Under the pieces are notes generated by a model. It worked only from the letters and a program-made list of their open reading frames with translations. It was not told where the DNA came from and did no database searches. A program made the position numbers and the translations under genes. From positions 63,871 through 127,870 of the forward strand of contig VZSF01002053.1 in assembly GCA_013398295.1 (NCBI GenBank): 64,000 bases of DNA. Direction: 5' to 3'. Source of the DNA: Chionis minor. Its lineage: Eukaryota > Chordata > Aves > Charadriiformes > Chionididae. Position 1 is the first letter of the stretch; the number at the start of each line of letters is the position of its first letter. Positions 39,658 through 52,700 of this stretch are shown piece by piece.

Positions 39658-40041
39658 AGGTGAAGAGGCTGAGAGCAGGAAGTCTTCAGCCTGGAGAAGA
39701 CAAAGCTTAATGTGTACCTTAAGAAGACCTTAATGTGTACAAATACTTGATGGGAGTGGGGGTAGGGGGACTAAAGAAGATGGAGTCAGACTCCTCAGTG
39801 GTATCCACTGAAAGGACAAGAGGCAATGGGCACAGACTGGAGTATTGGAATCATTTGAATGTAAGAAAAGTTTTTACTGTATGACTAGTCATATACTGGA
39901 GCGGGTTGCCCACAGGAGTCTCCACCCTGGAAGACACTAACAATCCAACTGGACAAGGTCCCGAGCAACTGGCTATAGCTGGGGCATTGGACTAGGCTAT
40001 GTCCAGTTGTCCCTTCCAATAGCAACTGCTGTGTGATTCTG
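39658..40041 (+). mobile_element. Old diverged CR1 LINE fragment
   Basis: 'cttcagcctggagaaga', 'aaaggacaagaggcaatggg', 'gcgggttgcccacaggagtctcc', 'actggacaaggtcccgagcaa', 'ttggactaggctatg' and 'cccttccaa' follow one another in the order of a CR1 3' end. The ending GTGTGATTCTG matches the older CR1 variants with GATTCTGTG octamers. It is much more diverged than the other copies. A segment containing 'cttaatgtgtac' is duplicated locally around 39707-39740. Confidence 0.85.
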
Positions 40042-43000
40042 AAACGCTTAGCGGGGACTTTGTGCAGATACTACTCTCTGAACATGCTGCTACTTTCATT
40101 TTCCAGGTAAGACGTAACGTAACGAGGGGGAGAGAGAACAGGACTGAGACAGAAAAGCTGTGTGGTGATGCCCTTTTACCAAAGGGAAGTGCTTGTTACT
40201 TAGCACCTTTGCCAGCCTCAGGTTGCTATTTCTCCCCTGCTTGTTCTAGCTGTGTTCCCTTTAGTCACAAATGTCACTTAGATCCTGGCTTTGCAAAGGG
40301 TTCTGGGAACTCTGGACACTCGCAGCAGAGCAATAATGGGAGAATATTCTGAGATATGTCTGATGAAGCTGTATGGAGTTTACTTATTCCTGCATACTAA
40401 GCTGGTATTATGGCCAGCTAGAAAACGTATCTCTTCCATATCCATATGTTGTTTGGAGTGCTCTTGTGCATGGAAGCAAGAGTGTCCATGTGTGCTAAGG
40501 AAAACCATATGGTTTTCAGGTTGGCAGGCTTTCGTGGTATAGACAAGTCTGATGAGGAGAAATTGGGGTATCTGGAAACTAGTAATGAGATCTGTCAATC
40601 TTGTGCATTGCACCTCAGTGTGACTTGTGCAACTGAGGAAAATGATAACAAAGAGAGACTCTACTTTGTGTAACTTCATGGATGGGTGAAAACTACAGAA
40701 ATAAGCTGCTTAACCTAAATAACAGTTTTGAAACAAGACCAGAGGCACATCAGGTGGCTAGACATGATTTTAGCCTAGGAATCAGTAGCTTTCTAGCAAC
40801 CCAGACTAATTCAAATGCATCATCACTGACCACTTCCGGATGAATACCTGGGGCTTTTTGCAGCACTGAAATACTTGCCTTAAAGACTGTCGGTGTCACA
40901 GCCTCTCTGCAAAAGAGGAGTGAGAAATTGAAATTCTTATTGCAACAAGTTCAGTTTGAAGGCCTGTAAATGTTCAGGGTATCATTTTAAGTATTTAGAA
41001 TGTGGGGGGCAGTCAGTGTTCCTTGGAGCATCCAATTTTTGTTTGTTATCAGACTTGCCAAATCTTCTGTCTTGTTCAGGAATAACAAAGGCGTGCGTTC
41101 AGTAACAACTTGTCTGGGCCAAGCGCCAGCAAAGAAGTTCTAGGAACCGTGACAACAAAGTGTTGGGGCTCCTCGAGGGGAAAAAATATCTGCTGAAAAT
41201 GAACAAGCTGTATCAAATTCTAAATGCTGGAGAAATCCAACTGAATGCTGAGAGGTATCTATTATAGATGAGAACTGAACCTTGGAAGACAGAACTGTGC
41301 ATTTCTTGCTGCAGCACCTGTTTGAGCTTTTCTAAGGTGGCTTGCCAGACCTGTCTTTCCATTTGAAAGACTTTCAGATCTGTGGTACTTGACACGTTTT
41401 GCCCTTTCACTCAACTGAGGCTTCTCCAAGTGTGTTTCTGGGCCTGATGTTATATAAAAACAGGCGATTTCTGTTGTGTAAATAACATCTGATTTATTTT
41501 TTTTTAAAGTAATCTTCAGCTAGATTCAAGTTCTCGGAACTAAAAGTGTTACAATAGAAGTGATTGCACACACAAAATGAGCAGGAAGAAGGCTTGCTAG
41601 TAAACTTTGTGCTGCGCTGTGAATTGTTTGGTGAGTTATGTCTTGTCAGGTCTTTAGAGACAGTGTAGAACAAACATAAAATACATAGGAGCTATTGTAC
41701 ATAGTGAAAAAACAGTGAATACAGTTTTAGATACTAGGAACAACTGAAAACAGAAGCCATCCAATATGGCTGTTACGCATTCAGAGAAAAGGTGCCAACA
41801 GACTACTTAAGAGTGTGGTGGTTTTGTGCGCATGCGTACGTCTCTCTCCCTTTGATCTTGGCTCACAGAGGATTTCTCAGGCACTTACATGAATTTGATA
41901 GAATTGGCTGCCTTGCCTGGACCCTTACATGTTTGGGAAGAGTGCCAGTGGGTCCTAACCTCTCGTTCAGCTGACCACCAGGAGACTTCCAGCTAACAGC
42001 ACTCCAACTGCTGGGGCAGTAACGGAGGGGCATGAGGCTGTCATTGAAATGGGAACCCACAATGTGCACACCGTGTTTTCGGGTGCTGCCAACAGACCTT
42101 TCCGCTCCTGGGCTTGTCTAGGGTAGCAGCTGAGGTCTGTGATAACACTTTCCTTTTCCTGGACCTCTTGTGTATACGGGGGAAAAAAGCCTACTTTTTA
42201 GTATAGAAATTAATATTTTATCCTTGACTTCAGGTGAAGCAGAACCAAGCCCAGATATATGCTTAAAATAGGCATTGTTCTGATATAGTGTATTTCTGTT
42301 AAACTTCTTGTGGGTAATGTTTTAGTACCCAGGCACACTGTGCAATATCTGAAAAGTTAATAAATTGTAGTGGAAATCAGTGCTGCTGAAAGCCTAAGTA
42401 AATATTAAGATTCCAATTTCATGAGTATCTCCTGGCTAGGATGATATTTCTAATTCAAGAAACCACCCCTTTCATCTCCTACCTAAACACTTATATTTGG
42501 ATCAAGGTTGTATTTTACTACACTCTGCACAAATGTCTAAGAAGCTATGGTTTCTTCACTGAGCAGCTGACAGTTGTCTCAATAAATCCAGTGTTGCTAG
42601 GTTTATAGCAAAATATATTTTATGTTAAAGGGAACTTCCAGTTGATCCACAGATCACTGATATAGATAGCTGTGGCACCAATAATGCTCGTTGTTTTAAT
42701 GTCTCAGAAAATTAGTTGTCAAATATGGGGGGTGGGGGGAATAGTAGATCACCAATGTTTCCTCTTGATTCATGAGAAGAGCAGAGTTTTTATAGGCCAG
42801 CAAACAGAGTCTGTGTGTGGGTTATCATGCAGTGCAGAAGTACAGCAAATGTAATCATTTTCCCCCTAACACTTGTATTGATTATATTGATCTAAAAGAA
42901 AATTAGGTTTTCTAAAGTTCAAATGTAGTTTAACGTCACTAGAGTGAAATGGATCTTCTCCTGAAGCCCAAACTGCTCAGTAACTGTTTTGCACAGATTT

Positions 43001-46000
43001 GCCCTGCGGCAAGAACAACCTCTGTGGTTCAGTCAGAGGTAAAATGCCCACCGAGGTAAGTGTTAGTTGCACAAGTGCTGTTTAGTGTTGCTGTCCACCT
43101 TACGTTAAAAACAATATTCTGGCAGGAGAAGGGACTCATAATGAACGTACATAGATGGTTGAAAACAAATGATCAAAGACAAGAAGGCAGTTTGAGATGT
43201 TTAGATTGCATACTAACTATTGCAGTCACTTCTTTGTGTTTGTGTGTGCTCCTGTTCTAGGACAGAGTGTCTTAGGAGTGCCCGTCTCTCAGGTTGGTGA
43301 CAGGTAGTAATTCAGGCAAAGTATGGTTTAGCTGTAATTAAAAATTCAGATTCACATCTGAATTTCCACTGAAAACTGAAGTTACTTGGTTTTCATCATT
43401 GCTGTGACGTAAGTTTTAAGGTTGGTAAATCTAGTGTTCACCCTCCTTTCTTTCTGCTGTAGGTGTGCTTAGAGAGATTATAATACACTACACATTAAAT
43501 TATTTCGTATCTCTTGTACAAAGTTCCTAGGCGCTTTGCAGACATTAATGCATAGTACACAACTCCTGTATGGCCATAGGAAAACTGTAATTAACACTTA
43601 CTGAAGCAGGAATTCATTCATGCAGGCAAGTGATGTGCCAGCAGTGCAAGATAAGGAAGTAGCAGAATAAGGATGTGGCAAAGTCTACCCTGACTGCAGT
43701 TATTTGGGCAGTTATTAATGTCTTGGGTGACTGAGAGCTTGTAAGGTCTGCACGGGGAATGCTGAAGGAGAAAAGACTGGGTTTACCACCCAGGCTTAAA
43801 ACTCTAAAACACAGTCCTAGGTGTCACACACAATTCTCCATGAGAACAACCCTTGCTGTCATGTTTATCCAGAAAGAGGTGGAGCTCTCATTCTGTGCAG
43901 GGTAAGTGGTCAGTGGATACAGCGGTATAAGAACAGAGGTAGGATTAAGGGTGGGTCATCTCATGCTGTTCAGCTGCTTTGTCTTTCATGTAGTCTTCTC
44001 TTATGCCAGAGGATCAAACAAAGCAATAAAGCTTCAATCAGAAATTCTGCAGGCGGAGTGCCATGCAAAATCTCTTCGTAAAAGGTTCTCTCACTGATGA
44101 TATTTCTTGGTTTTGCCCACGGGAAGGATTCTCACCGCTGTGGTGCTTTCACTAGGTAGTTTTGTTCATTTTTCAGTATCAGATGAAAAAGACATACCTG
44201 TTTTGCAACAGAACATGAAAAATAAATTTGCCAGAGAGGCAAAGGGGGAGCTAGAGAGAGCTTCTTGGTTAGGATTCTAGAATGTCCATTTGAAAAAAAA
44301 AAAAAGTCACAAGAACTTGGAAACGTCTTCAGGTTCCTTGAGCAGCGCATGAAGCAAAGCATCTTCAAGTAGGAGTGTTTCCAACCCCGTTAGCTGTGCT
44401 TCTCCAACAGGCCACTGAAAGCATTTCTTTCTTCTCGAAATTGTTTCTGTGCCAACCCTGGAACTGCAAATTGTGGGTCATATGGAAAAACACTTAACTG
44501 GAAGTGTTTTGAATCCTTGGCAGGATTTGGGGCTGGACTCAGTTAAAGGGACAGACAAGTTTAAAACAGTGCTTACTTCACCCGCGTTGGCTCACCAGTC
44601 TCCAACCTTAATGTCTCCCTTAATTCCCACCTGAGCAGTTGTATGCACATACTCGCAAACTAGTTTGGGAGGCAAAGTCGTAGGCTGGGCCATTCCCTCC
44701 TTTGGGACAGAAGTTTTTACAGCTTCCTGTGGTACGGCCCCATCCCTGGGAGCTGCTGTCCTGCTCCAGGGGTGCTCCTGGGTGCATTGAGCCGGGGGAG
44801 CCTGTGTGGGGGCTGGGACCCCTGGGCTGAGAGTTTTGGGAGCAGCCTGGGAAGTCTTCCAGAGCTGCGTCAATGCAACTGGTCTGCAGGAGGTATCACA
44901 GCCTGTGTTTCACTTCAGAAACTGTAAGTTTTGCTCTTCCTGAAGTGCATCCTTTGGGATTCTCTTTTGATAGAAAATTTCTACTTTAATTCTAGTTCTG
45001 AACAGAAAACCTACATTTTTCCAAAATGTCCCAATTTCCTACAAAAACAGTGCCACACTTTGACCCGTTCACCAAACTTCCTGGTGTGATTTGCAGATGG
45101 CAGGGTTCAGGACCCTGATCACTTGTAAGCAGTAGTGGGCTCAGGACAGAACTTCTCCTGATGCTGAAAGATGCACTCCTTATTCCTGCCCTCTGTTACT
45201 AGAAGATTTACACCTTTTAAAAATAAAGTCTTGCTCTACTGAAGATGGAGAAGTAGGCATGCATTATTCTCTCCTGGGGGGGGGGTGGTTCAGTGTTCAC
45301 TTGTATACATTATAAATCTGCGATGTAGCTTCTTCCTATTATCTTCCCCTTGGAAGGAAAAAGAATATAGACTGGAAGTCACAAAGCATGGCACACCTTT
45401 TTGCAAGTTCTCTTTCTGTTCCTTGTAAGGTATTGAATCTTTCTACGCATTTTACCTCCAAAGTGCAAATTTTCAGTCAACTAAACTTTTGTCCTATTGT
45501 ATAGTGTGGGGGTTTTCCCCCTTGAGAAGAGTATCTGAAGTTTCCAAGAAAATTGTGACTTAGATGAGTCACATTTAATTAAAGTAGCGAAGAGATCTAT
45601 GCTTAAATGGTTATCTGCCCATTTTATTGGGCACTTAATTTAAGTCCCTAGAGAATCATAAAACTTGCTTTATTTTTTTTCTTCCAAAGCTTTGTAATAA
45701 TTGTGACTTGACTCATTCTTGTTTCTTCTTTTAATTAAGGACTGAAAATATATACTGCTGTGAAACATCTGGCATAGCCTGCATCTCTGTTGCAAAGTAA
45801 TAGGGTCTGGTATTTTGTGCTTTGTGTCAGTCATAAATAAATTCTGTCCCTCTAATATTCTGAGCTTGCTGGGTTTATTTGCCAAATACTATCACCAGCT
45901 ATTTGAACGTAAACTTCAATAAAACTTTTACATTAGCCTCCAGAAAACTTCTTGCCTTTATTCACTGCAGGTTTCAAATTATAGTGCTTAGCAACTTCAG

Positions 46001-46280
46001 CTTGAATTTTCTCAAATTATCTATTTATTCATTACAATGTTTCATATTCCATGAGCAAGTTGCTTATTTCATTCAAACACGGTCTTTTACTATCTGCTAT
46101 TCTTGTCTACAGTAACTGTTGAATTGGAATGTCTTATAGTAATTCCTGATGTCTCTTTCCTTACTGCTTCACGCAAAGGTCTTGACAGTGTTTTGTACTT
46201 AAAAACAAGAGGGTTATACTATTAAATGCTAACATTTGTAATTTGGGCTTGATACTGTAGAAGCAAGACTTGAGGGGTAT
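40042..46280. other. Non-coding stretch, nothing recognised
   Basis: I see simple tracts only: G10 at 45276-45285, an A-run near 44292-44304 and a G-rich stretch near 42727-42739. A weak match to the MIR pattern near 43520-43545 is too short to call. The minus-strand frame at 44592-44873 is rich in Pro, Thr and Ala and reflects locally high GC. Confidence 0.5.
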
Positions 46281-46716
46281 AAGGACTGGAGCACCTCTGC
46301 TATGAGGACAGGCTGAGAGAGTTGGGGATGTTCAGCCTGGAGAAGAGAAGGTTCCGGGGACATTTTAGAGCCCCTTCCAGTATCTGAAAGGGGCCTACAA
46401 GAAAACTGGAGAGGGACTTTTTGCAAGGGCAGGTAGTGATAGGATGAGGCGTAATGGCTTCAAACTGGAAGAGTGTAGATTCAGATTAGATCTCAGGAAG
46501 ACATTTTTCACTGTGATGGTGGTGAGACACTGGCACAGGTTGTCCAGGGAAGCTGTGGCTGCCCCATTCTTCTTCACCAAGCTGGTGTTGAAGGCCAGGT
46601 TGGATCGGGCTTTGAGCAACCTGGTCTAGTGGGAGGTGTCCTTGCCCATGGCAGGGGGGTTAGAACAAGATGATCTTTAAGATCTCTTCCAACCCAAACC
46701 ATTCTATGATTCTATG
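46281..46716 (+). mobile_element. CR1 LINE fragment
   Basis: A 5'-truncated CR1 begins at the 'ctggagcacctctgctatgaggacaggctgag' region and ends in two ATTCTATG octamers at 46701-46716. The coding part is frameshifted near 46360, and a short insertion near 46565-46585 replaces the usual 'ccatccctggaggtg' segment. It is similar in age to the copy at 3358-3901. Confidence 0.95.
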
Positions 46717-49700
46717 TTTTCTGGGTTGGAGTCACAAACTACAGACTGGCAGGAGTAATTTCAAGATAATAAAAGGATTTTACTGAACCTTAAGCAAAGC
46801 TGAGATTAGTTTTAGCTGAGGCCGGCAGCTGAACTGTTGAGCTTCTCATGAATAAGTACTTGTACCTTCCAGCAATAATTGTTTTCCCTAGACATTTAAT
46901 AAAGAGGGACATCAGGCTTTGAACACAAGCTGGTTTTATTTACCAGCTGAACTTGCATTCAAGTATAATGCACCAAATGCCACCATAATCATGGCAGTAA
47001 ATATATTTTGAGAGTAAGGCAACAATTATTTAGTTTAATTTGAGGTAAGGGGGGATGTAGATCACACTTGATAAATACCTCACTCAGGATTCTGAAGCAC
47101 TGCAGTAAGCTGTGGAATCTCTTGTATCTGGAGACTTGCAAGGAGCTCCTGGCCAGACATTGGGTATTTATGGTCTAGATGTAAGTGATCTTGCCTCAAC
47201 GTAGAGGGAATAGACCAGGGTCCTCATATGTGGATGCTGTTTCAGGCTTGAGATAAATTAGACACACAAAATTCTGTGGCATTTTCTTGCCCATTGGGTA
47301 CATCCTCTTGAAGTCTCAGCCTGTGAAAGAAAGGATTTTATGTGCTCAGCATTCTTTGTAAAATATAGATGTGAAAAGGGTGCTTATGTTAGTTAAAGAA
47401 TGACCCAGAGGAAAATGTTTGGAATAGGTTCACAATTAAATTTCAATTTGAATTAAATTCAAATTGGGGATTTGTATCTGAATTTCCATATTTCTGTTTT
47501 AAGAAGCAGATCCATAGCAATGATTATGGTCTAAAGAATGATCCCAAACTCGGAACAGGTAAGTGTAAGATTATTGTCCAAAAAAATAAGAAGTCTCTGC
47601 AAGTTGGAGGAGAATTTAGACGAAGGAAAAGCACTTTTATCATGCATGGCTCTGCATTTTGATCTGAAAACAGCTTTGTCAAAACCGTAAGAACACCAGG
47701 TAATCGTCTCAAAGTTGTTTTTAAATATGAAAATGGAGAGTAAAGCACCTCCAAACTAACAGGCATCTGGGCTTGTTTGCCTTTCTGAAGAGCTGTTCAG
47801 ACAGAGAAACACTGATGTGAATGTGGCTATTTTTTGCTTTTGTTTTGTTATACTATTGGGTAGTGGATATTTTTGGGAAGTACACTGTATTCTCCTGCGG
47901 TGCAAATTCACAATACCTGGAGATGGCTGAATCCACATCATTCATTATTCTTGCCATCAGTGGCCTGTCTGCTTTCCTCCCTCTGTCTGAAGAGCTCCTT
48001 TTGATAGTAGTAATCTGGGGTACTCTAAGTGGCTAGACACAAAGCACTGGGACAAATAAAATTTGTAAATAAGCCATAAAGGAAACACGGGTAAATGCTA
48101 CCTCATAGCTACTCAGTTTACAGAAAATGGGACAAGTTGCTGAAAGACTCACAAATGGACAAAAGATCCATCAGACAGACAAAAGTTTCTGTAAGCTCTG
48201 CTGTTGGACTATGCCTCTACCATCTTATGGATCATGCTGCGCAATTTCCCCCCCCTCCACCAACAACAGCTTCCCCAAATCCTCAGTGTGAATACATTTA
48301 TCTCCATAAGCTGTTATAGAGAAAAATATATTAAAGGAGAGGCGATGAGAGAGCATTGGGGAATAGAGAAAGCTTTAATATTATGTAGCTGGTGGTGTCC
48401 ACTTAAATACTTTCACGGATTGGACGCTACTGAAAGCTATGAAGATATGAAATTAAGCTTTGAAAAGATGCTGCTGCTGGTAATATTATAAAACATTTTG
48501 GGTTAAATAAAACACATGCCTCATACCACATATTATGTTGGATATAATAATGCAAGTTTGAGGGAATGCCAACAGGGCTGTTGCATACTTCTTGGTTTGA
48601 GGTGGTTTTTTTCTTTTTGGTAGTTGTTCTCGGTAGAAAGCTACATGCTCATGAAAGTAATATGGACCTGCACCTAGCTAATATTAACCTGTGGAAATGT
48701 GCTCAGTTTCCAAACCTATTGGGGAAAAAGGAATTGAATTCCTTTAGTTAAATTATTATTCTGGCATCAGAACAACCTTGCCTTTAAAGAATGGTTAATG
48801 TATTTCTGTGAATGGTGGGCTAGTTTGTAAGAACATGTCTGGTTTTCAGCAGAGGGTCTGAATCTAAATAGAAATTGATTTTAAGTGTGACACTTTCACC
48901 TGTTCTGAGTTCTCCCTTTATTTTCTCATTCTCTGTAAATTGGCCATTGACCAACTAAAAAACCCACCCACCATAATTCTATCAGGAAGCATAAATATTA
49001 CAATCATCATGTGTTTTTTATCTGTGTGCAGTAGCATTTGTACTACTCTGTACATCAGAGAATCCACACAGAAAGGGAATAAATGTGGCTAATGTTGCAA
49101 TAAATTTGTTTTCCAAGGGCTACTGTACAAAGCAATAGATCTAGTATTTAGACATATATTACAACTTCATTGAAATCCAGCTGAAACAAGTGGAACTGCC
49201 CTATTAAGTTTTGATCATCAGTTACAGGTTCTTTGTGAAAGGTACAATAGGCAACTTTAAAAACAAATGTACAAGAAAGCCCCTTGTATCTTCAAATGGT
49301 TGTAATGCTTTTTAATCTGAGCAGAGATGGGTTTTGTGCAATTCAAAGGAGAAGAGTCTCCTGCATTACTGAACTTACAGCATCTTTGGGTGCACGGGCA
49401 ATCTGCGAAATCGCCGAGAGGGGCAGGAGCCACTTCTCTGTGGGGTTAACAAGCTGTCAAGTGGTACCTGTGCAGAAAATGTATCTTTAGCTGCTCTCAT
49501 GAGTATTTTGATATATTCCATTTCATGTTCAAAGCAGTGTTTACTGTTGGTTTCTATTTCTGATGACATTTTGCATTTTGACATAGAAATACTTGGGTTT
49601 GTTTAGACCTTGAAAGGTTTCTTCTATTACGTGCTGGTTAAATATTTGCCTTTGTGTAGGTAGGGAAATGGGAAAGTCTGATCTGAAAACTTTCAAAGCA

Positions 49701-52700
49701 AAAACCATATTGTGCATCACAAATAGGGGAATGAGTTAAGACTTAACAGGCAGTTGAAAGAAGGCAAATATATTTCGCATAATATGGAGTTTCAAATACA
49801 CTCTCCGTACTTGCTGAGTGACACTTGAGTGCTGTCAGGATGGCTGGAACTTGCAAATGTCACCATGGTGGATTACAGGTTTCTGCAGTTCTTGTGGTTT
49901 TGCGTGTGTCCATGGAAATGGAGATGATGTGGTTACTAACCAGCTGAACAGAAAATCAATTTATATAAATGGGCTTCACACTAGCTTTACAATTGTGCAA
50001 TTAAAATAGATGTAGGCTAGGCAAACATGTCTGAGACTACTTAGCTGCCATGACATGTTCATGGCACATTTTCTACACAGCCAGACTAGCTACATGTGCT
50101 TGCTGCTGCTGTTTTATGTTTATTGGCATCTTTGGCAAGCAGCTTGCATACCGCAGCCAGAAAAGCCTGTATTAAAAAAGGAGGCTGAAACCAACAGGAA
50201 AATATGTAACCCAAATAATGGGCAGCATAAACTTTAATAGCTACAACAGAGAAGTAATTGCAGCAGGATGAATGCTCTCAGACACATTTCTTTGAGTTTA
50301 AGCTGGTATGTAGGATGGACAATGGTTTGTTTTTATTGTCCGAGTTAGAATATTTTTTTTTAGGCTCATGCTTTCAAGTTTGCTTCAGTTTAGTGCAACG
50401 CAGTTTCCAGAAAGAGGACTGATTTTTCCTCCATTTATTTCATTGAACATGAGCCCATCTTTACTGGTACAGCAGAGATAGGGGTTATCCAAATGGTCAC
50501 ATCCCTTTGAACTTCAAGGGAGTTCAAGGCTGCTGGCTCTGATCTCGGTAATGAGGTGTGCAGCGTGAGGAAGGTCAGGCTTAGGGCTGACTCTAACAGG
50601 CAGGGGTATTTTCCAGGCTTCAGGATTATGACGGTTACTAAGGCTCAGTGGTGGAATTGCTCATTTGCTCATGTTCATGAGCACAGCTGCAGTCCTCTCT
50701 GCAATGCTTTCAATGATGTCACACGAACATAGGAACCACAGTAAGCTCACTGAATTAGAAGGAAAAAAAAAAAAAGGCAGCAAACTCCACCTAAAAACCT
50801 GAATAAATGAAAGATGGAACAAAGGCAACCAGAGATGTACAACAACTGCTCAAATAAATTGAAGGGAAGACTGTAAAAATGGCCTGAATTATCACTAGAA
50901 TGATTTCCCAATAAAAAGGAATAAATGAAAGGCATTGTGTTCATTGATGGACTTGGTGTACCCTGAATGTACTTAGCTATCAGAGGGGAAATTCAAAGGC
51001 GAAGCGGCGTGGGGGGCAGGAGGCTTTTCTCCTGATAATAACGATACTGCTGTTGTGTACATCTGCTTTATGTTTTGTCCTGTCGCAGGAAAATGAGTGC
51101 AGAAAGGGCAGTGATGGCAGAGGGATTATTGATCAGTGTAACACTTGTGGGAATTGCAAGAAGAAACATTCTGTGCCAACACTGCAGTGCAAGCACATTA
51201 GTTCCTGAAAAACCGAAGCTATTGAAATCAGCTCACGAGTGAAGTGTGTTCGCTCTATGCACTAATTCAGGGTTGTGGGAAGTGATGGTCTCAACATCAC
51301 CCATTCAAAAAGGTTATGCCAAACTGTAGGATCCTATTTCCACATACTGGAAGGTATTAAAGCAATACTCTGACTTCCCGGTACATTTGCATCCCAGCCA
51401 AGCTACCATTGTAATCTAAGTTGTTCGTGTCTTAAAATTCCTTTCAGATTTCAAGCGGAAGCAACCTGCTTTTTCTCCTCCTAAACTAACATGCACAAGC
51501 CTGACATCTTTTCTCCTGGTTCCTGCTCCTGAGCCCCGCAAGTGGTGGGTCTGCATGGAGCCATCACAGCACACCTACAGGAGTGTGGCACGGGGGGCTC
51601 GGTGCTGGTGCCTGCTGCCGGTGGGAGTGATGGTGCTTTTTGCCCTTTCTCCCGTCTTGTAAGATCCTGGATCAGGAAACAGATCCAGCTGAAAACAGAT
51701 TTGGTTTATTATTATTTTTAGTCTGCCAGGCTACTTTTCAGATGCGTTTATCCCCTAAGCAGGTCGCAGTGCAGCTGGACAAATGCCTTTGCTGGTGCCG
51801 AGCTGCTGTGGGAAGGGGTGGGACCAACTTTTTTGGCACAGCCGTTAGGTGGGCTTCATTTCCACAAGCGTGGCCTTTTTATGGGTGATGTTTTGACATG
51901 TCTGCTTGCAGAGCTGGCAGTTGAATGTCTGCGCTAGCAACCATCAAGATGCAGAAGTTGTTAGCAATTTTTTTTCTTATTAAAATGATTAAAAAAATAC
52001 TACAAAAAAATCTGTCCACATATGCACAGCTCTGTGTGGGTGGGCACAATGTCTAATTGGTGATTTCTGTAGCAATGGATTTTTGCAATGTGATTAGATT
52101 GTAACTTCAGGTTTTAACTTTAGCTAGAAAGTGCCAGACCAGAAAATGAAGAAACATGCAAAATTCCTCATCGTCAAAAATATTATGATTTGCTTGTCAT
52201 AATGATGAAACTGATTTTACCTTTCCATATGTGCTTCTGCTGGGTTGGTCTGCACAAGGAGACTGGAGACATTAAAACTAGAGTACAAGTTAGAGGGGAA
52301 ATCAAAGGGCAGGGAGGAAGTCACCTGATACAGTTCAGCGTTCGAGGCCAATAGCCTCAGGATGAAGTGGGTACAAGCCATATGACTTCTGAGTAGCCCG
52401 TATTATGGGACCTGCCTTGTGATCCTGAATGAGTTGAAAACTCCACCTGCCAGCAAAGAATATCCCCTAAAAGCATAGGCGTTACACATTTCCCTTATTT
52501 CATCTGGAAAACGTGAGGACGACTTCTCCAGTGCTTCAAAACTGGAATAACTGAGTGTTAAAATAAGTGTTCAACCTGCCTGGTCTGGAACTCTCTTCAC
52601 TCTTAGTGCAGATTTCAGACCTCTGGTAGTCCACATCTCTTGGGAAATTCTGCTGTCATGGAAAGAGCTGTTTAAAAACCCCAGGCTTTTGGATGGGGAG

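Noticed and set aside
44592..44873. Pro/Thr/Ala-rich minus-strand frame
   Set aside because: It reflects a locally GC-rich patch; no splice acceptor or domain supports it.
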